Source: Glycomyces algeriensis (GTDB lineage: Bacteria; Actinomycetota; Actinomycetes; Mycobacteriales; Micromonosporaceae). From it: a stretch of DNA of 64,000 nucleotides. The notes beneath the pieces were generated by a model, which worked only from the letters and a program-made list of their open reading frames with translations, was not told the origin of the DNA and ran no database searches. A program made the position numbers and the translations under genes. The stretch covers positions 1 to 64,000 of the forward strand of contig NZ_JAPZVR010000006.1 in assembly GCF_027622855.1 (NCBI RefSeq), in the 5' to 3' direction. This document shows positions 63,037 through 64,000 of the stretch, one piece after another; position 1 is the stretch's first letter; each line of letters starts with the position of its first letter.

Positions 63037-63153
63037 GGTTCGCCTTCCGCGAGAACGACTTCGTAAAGTGACGCACGTTCCGCGGAGTTTTGATTCACCA
63101 TGAGCCGACGGTGATGGGGCGGGACGCGCCTGATCGGGCCACTATGAGGGCCA

Positions 63154-63168
63154 GCTATTGACAATAGC
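63154..63168. promoter_or_regulatory. Palindrome upstream of the helicase gene
   Basis: GCTATTG-A-CAATAGC, perfect 7-bp arms around one base, 118 bp upstream of the DEAD-box start. AT-rich for this genome. Could be an operator or part of the promoter; it contains TTGACA on the + strand and TTGTCA on the other. Confidence 0.4.
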
Positions 63169-63169
63169 G

Positions 63170-63201
63170 GACCGCGGAGGGGGCTCGCCACCTCCGCGGT
63201 C
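63170..63201 (-). terminator. Terminator of the GNAT gene
   Basis: GACCGCGGAGG pairs with CCTCCGCGGTC (11 bp) over a 10-nt loop, 58 bp past the GNAT stop. Confidence 0.7.
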
Positions 63202-63258
63202 GTCTTGTGCCTAGAGACACCATTTCGAGGCCGTATCTCCGGGCGGGTCCTACTCGGT

Positions 63259-64000
63259 TCAGGCCTCGAACTTGCGCGAGAACTCGCCGCCGGCGTCGAC
63301 GATCTCGTACCCGAGGGTCACGTTGATGTCGATCATCGGGGCGTTGACGTCGGCGTTGTCCGTCCAGATGGCACGGATGTGCGGGAAGTTCTCGCGCACG
63401 AGCCGCACGTTGACGATCTTCAGGAGGAGGCCGAGGCGGTGGCCGCGGTGGTCCTTGTCGACGATCGTGATGCCCTGGTAGGCGTCCGGGAACTCGCCGT
63501 CGTCGTGAATGAACACGCACGTGTTGGCGACGACCTCGCCGGTGCCGCGGTGGCGGGCGACGGTCTGGACGATCTTCATGCCCATGGCCTCGTTGCGGTC
63601 GGCCTTGGCGTTCTTCAGTTCCGCGTCGATGGTCTCCGGTTCGAGGCCGAGCTCGCCGAGCGGGACCTCCGCGAGGATCGTGGAGTCGATGCGGGCCATC
63701 GTCTCGACGAGTTCCTCGGGGGTGCGCCCGATCCACGAGATGACCTCGTACTCGTCGCCGGCGGCGGCTTCGGCCTTCTCGAGGAGGGCCTGCTCGGTGG
63801 CGGCGTCGAGGGCGTCGACGGCGCAGCGGCGGTTGATCCAGGTGAGCGCGAGCTTGAAGCCGTGGTGCTCGTTGAACAGCTGGCCGGCCTTGGAGCGCTC
63901 CAGGCCGCCTTCCCAGCTCATATGGGTGTCGAGGGTGAGCTCGGTGCGGCCGCGCCCGCGCGCGTAGGCGACGTACGTGTCGACCAGGGCCGAGCCGATG
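63259..64000 (-). CDS. GNAT-family N-acetyltransferase, 5' end outside the window
   Basis: Acetyl-CoA-dependent acetyltransferase. The frame is open to the right edge, so the ATG at 63921 is not necessarily the start; at least 26 more codons (…ALVDTYVAYARGRG…) precede it. The visible C-terminal GNAT domain has TCVFIHDDGEF, then ITIVDKDHRGHRLGLLLKI as the acetyl-CoA-binding motif, and AIWTDNADVNAPMIDIN. The preceding ~100 residues look like a second, degenerate GNAT lobe. Substrate unknown. Confidence 0.85.
   Translation of the reverse strand, partial: IGSALVDTYVAYARGRGRTELTLDTHMSWEGGLERSKAGQLFNEHHGFKLALTWINRRCAVDALDAATEQALLEKAEAAAGDEYEVISWIGRTPEELVETMARIDSTILAEVPLGELGLEPETIDAELKNAKADRNEAMGMKIVQTVARHRGTGEVVANTCVFIHDDGEFPDAYQGITIVDKDHRGHRLGLLLKIVNVRLVRENFPHIRAIWTDNADVNAPMIDINVTLGYEIVDAGGEFSRKFEA

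Overview
The window is about 70% GC and densely packed, with GTG, TTG and ATG starts, many 4-bp ATGA/GTGA overlaps, and the marker proteins RbpA, WhiA, OpcA and DUF3046. It is chromosomal DNA of a filamentous-type actinobacterium. The gene order (tal-pgi-zwf-opcA-pgl, secG-tpiA-pgk-gap, whiA-yvcK-rapZ-uvrC) fits Streptomyces, Micromonosporales or Glycomyces-like bacteria; the exact genus is an inference I cannot test here. No rRNA, tRNA, phage, insertion sequence or CRISPR array was recognised. Both window edges cut genes: a transaldolase at the left, whose first ~210 bases look like an assembly artefact, and a GNAT acetyltransferase at the right.

Layout. 1-5.9 kb (+): oxidative pentose-phosphate operon tal-pgi-zwf-opcA-pgl, closed by a perfect 17-bp hairpin. 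6.0-10.3 kb (-): rbpA with a near-consensus promoter, then secG and the glycolytic genes tpiA-pgk-gap. 10.6-16.6 kb (-): whiA-yvcK-rapZ-uvrC, a RIO-type kinase and a 20-codon leader ORF in front of the kinase. 16.7-23.3 kb (-): one ABC ATPase followed by three tandem pairs of ABC-2 type permeases, with a VapBC toxin-antitoxin pair between pairs two and three. 23.4-26.7 kb (-): two copies of an HTTM membrane protein plus small anchored partner, and a DCC (DUF393) thiol protein. 26.7-35.0 kb (-): aroE-mltG-ruvX-alaS, two small membrane proteins, a bitopic protein and rarA.

35.1-41.1 kb: a lipoprotein, a secreted GH43-like glycosidase divergent from a secreted PQQ-type sugar dehydrogenase, and a Ser/Thr kinase. 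41.2-50.3 kb: aspS, a GC-palindrome repeat cluster, a HEPN-domain gene behind a perfect LexA (SOS) box, a TPR protein, a degenerate CDP-alcohol-transferase-like membrane protein, metF, a polyprenyl diphosphate synthase, and a PrsW-type membrane protease operon. 50.4-54.5 kb (-): ilvE, leuB, serA. 54.9-56.8 kb (-): DUF3046 and recA-recX, with a RecA-NDp (PafBC-type) promoter reading straight into a leaderless recA. 57-64 kb: an AcnR-like TetR regulator, DoxX, an Hsp70-like ATPase fused through a membrane helix to an outside domain, a 59-bp direct repeat region, a DEAD-box helicase with a long RGG-type tail, and the truncated GNAT gene.

Most of the window is housekeeping: central carbon metabolism, envelope precursor control (YvcK, RapZ, MltG), translation (AlaS, AspS), DNA repair (UvrC, RarA, RecA, RecX) and amino-acid synthesis. 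The less-explained parts are the one-ATPase/three-permease-pair ABC array, the duplicated HTTM modules with matched leaderless starts, the LexA-box HEPN gene ending in a GC-palindrome cluster, and the Hsp70-membrane fusion with repeats upstream.
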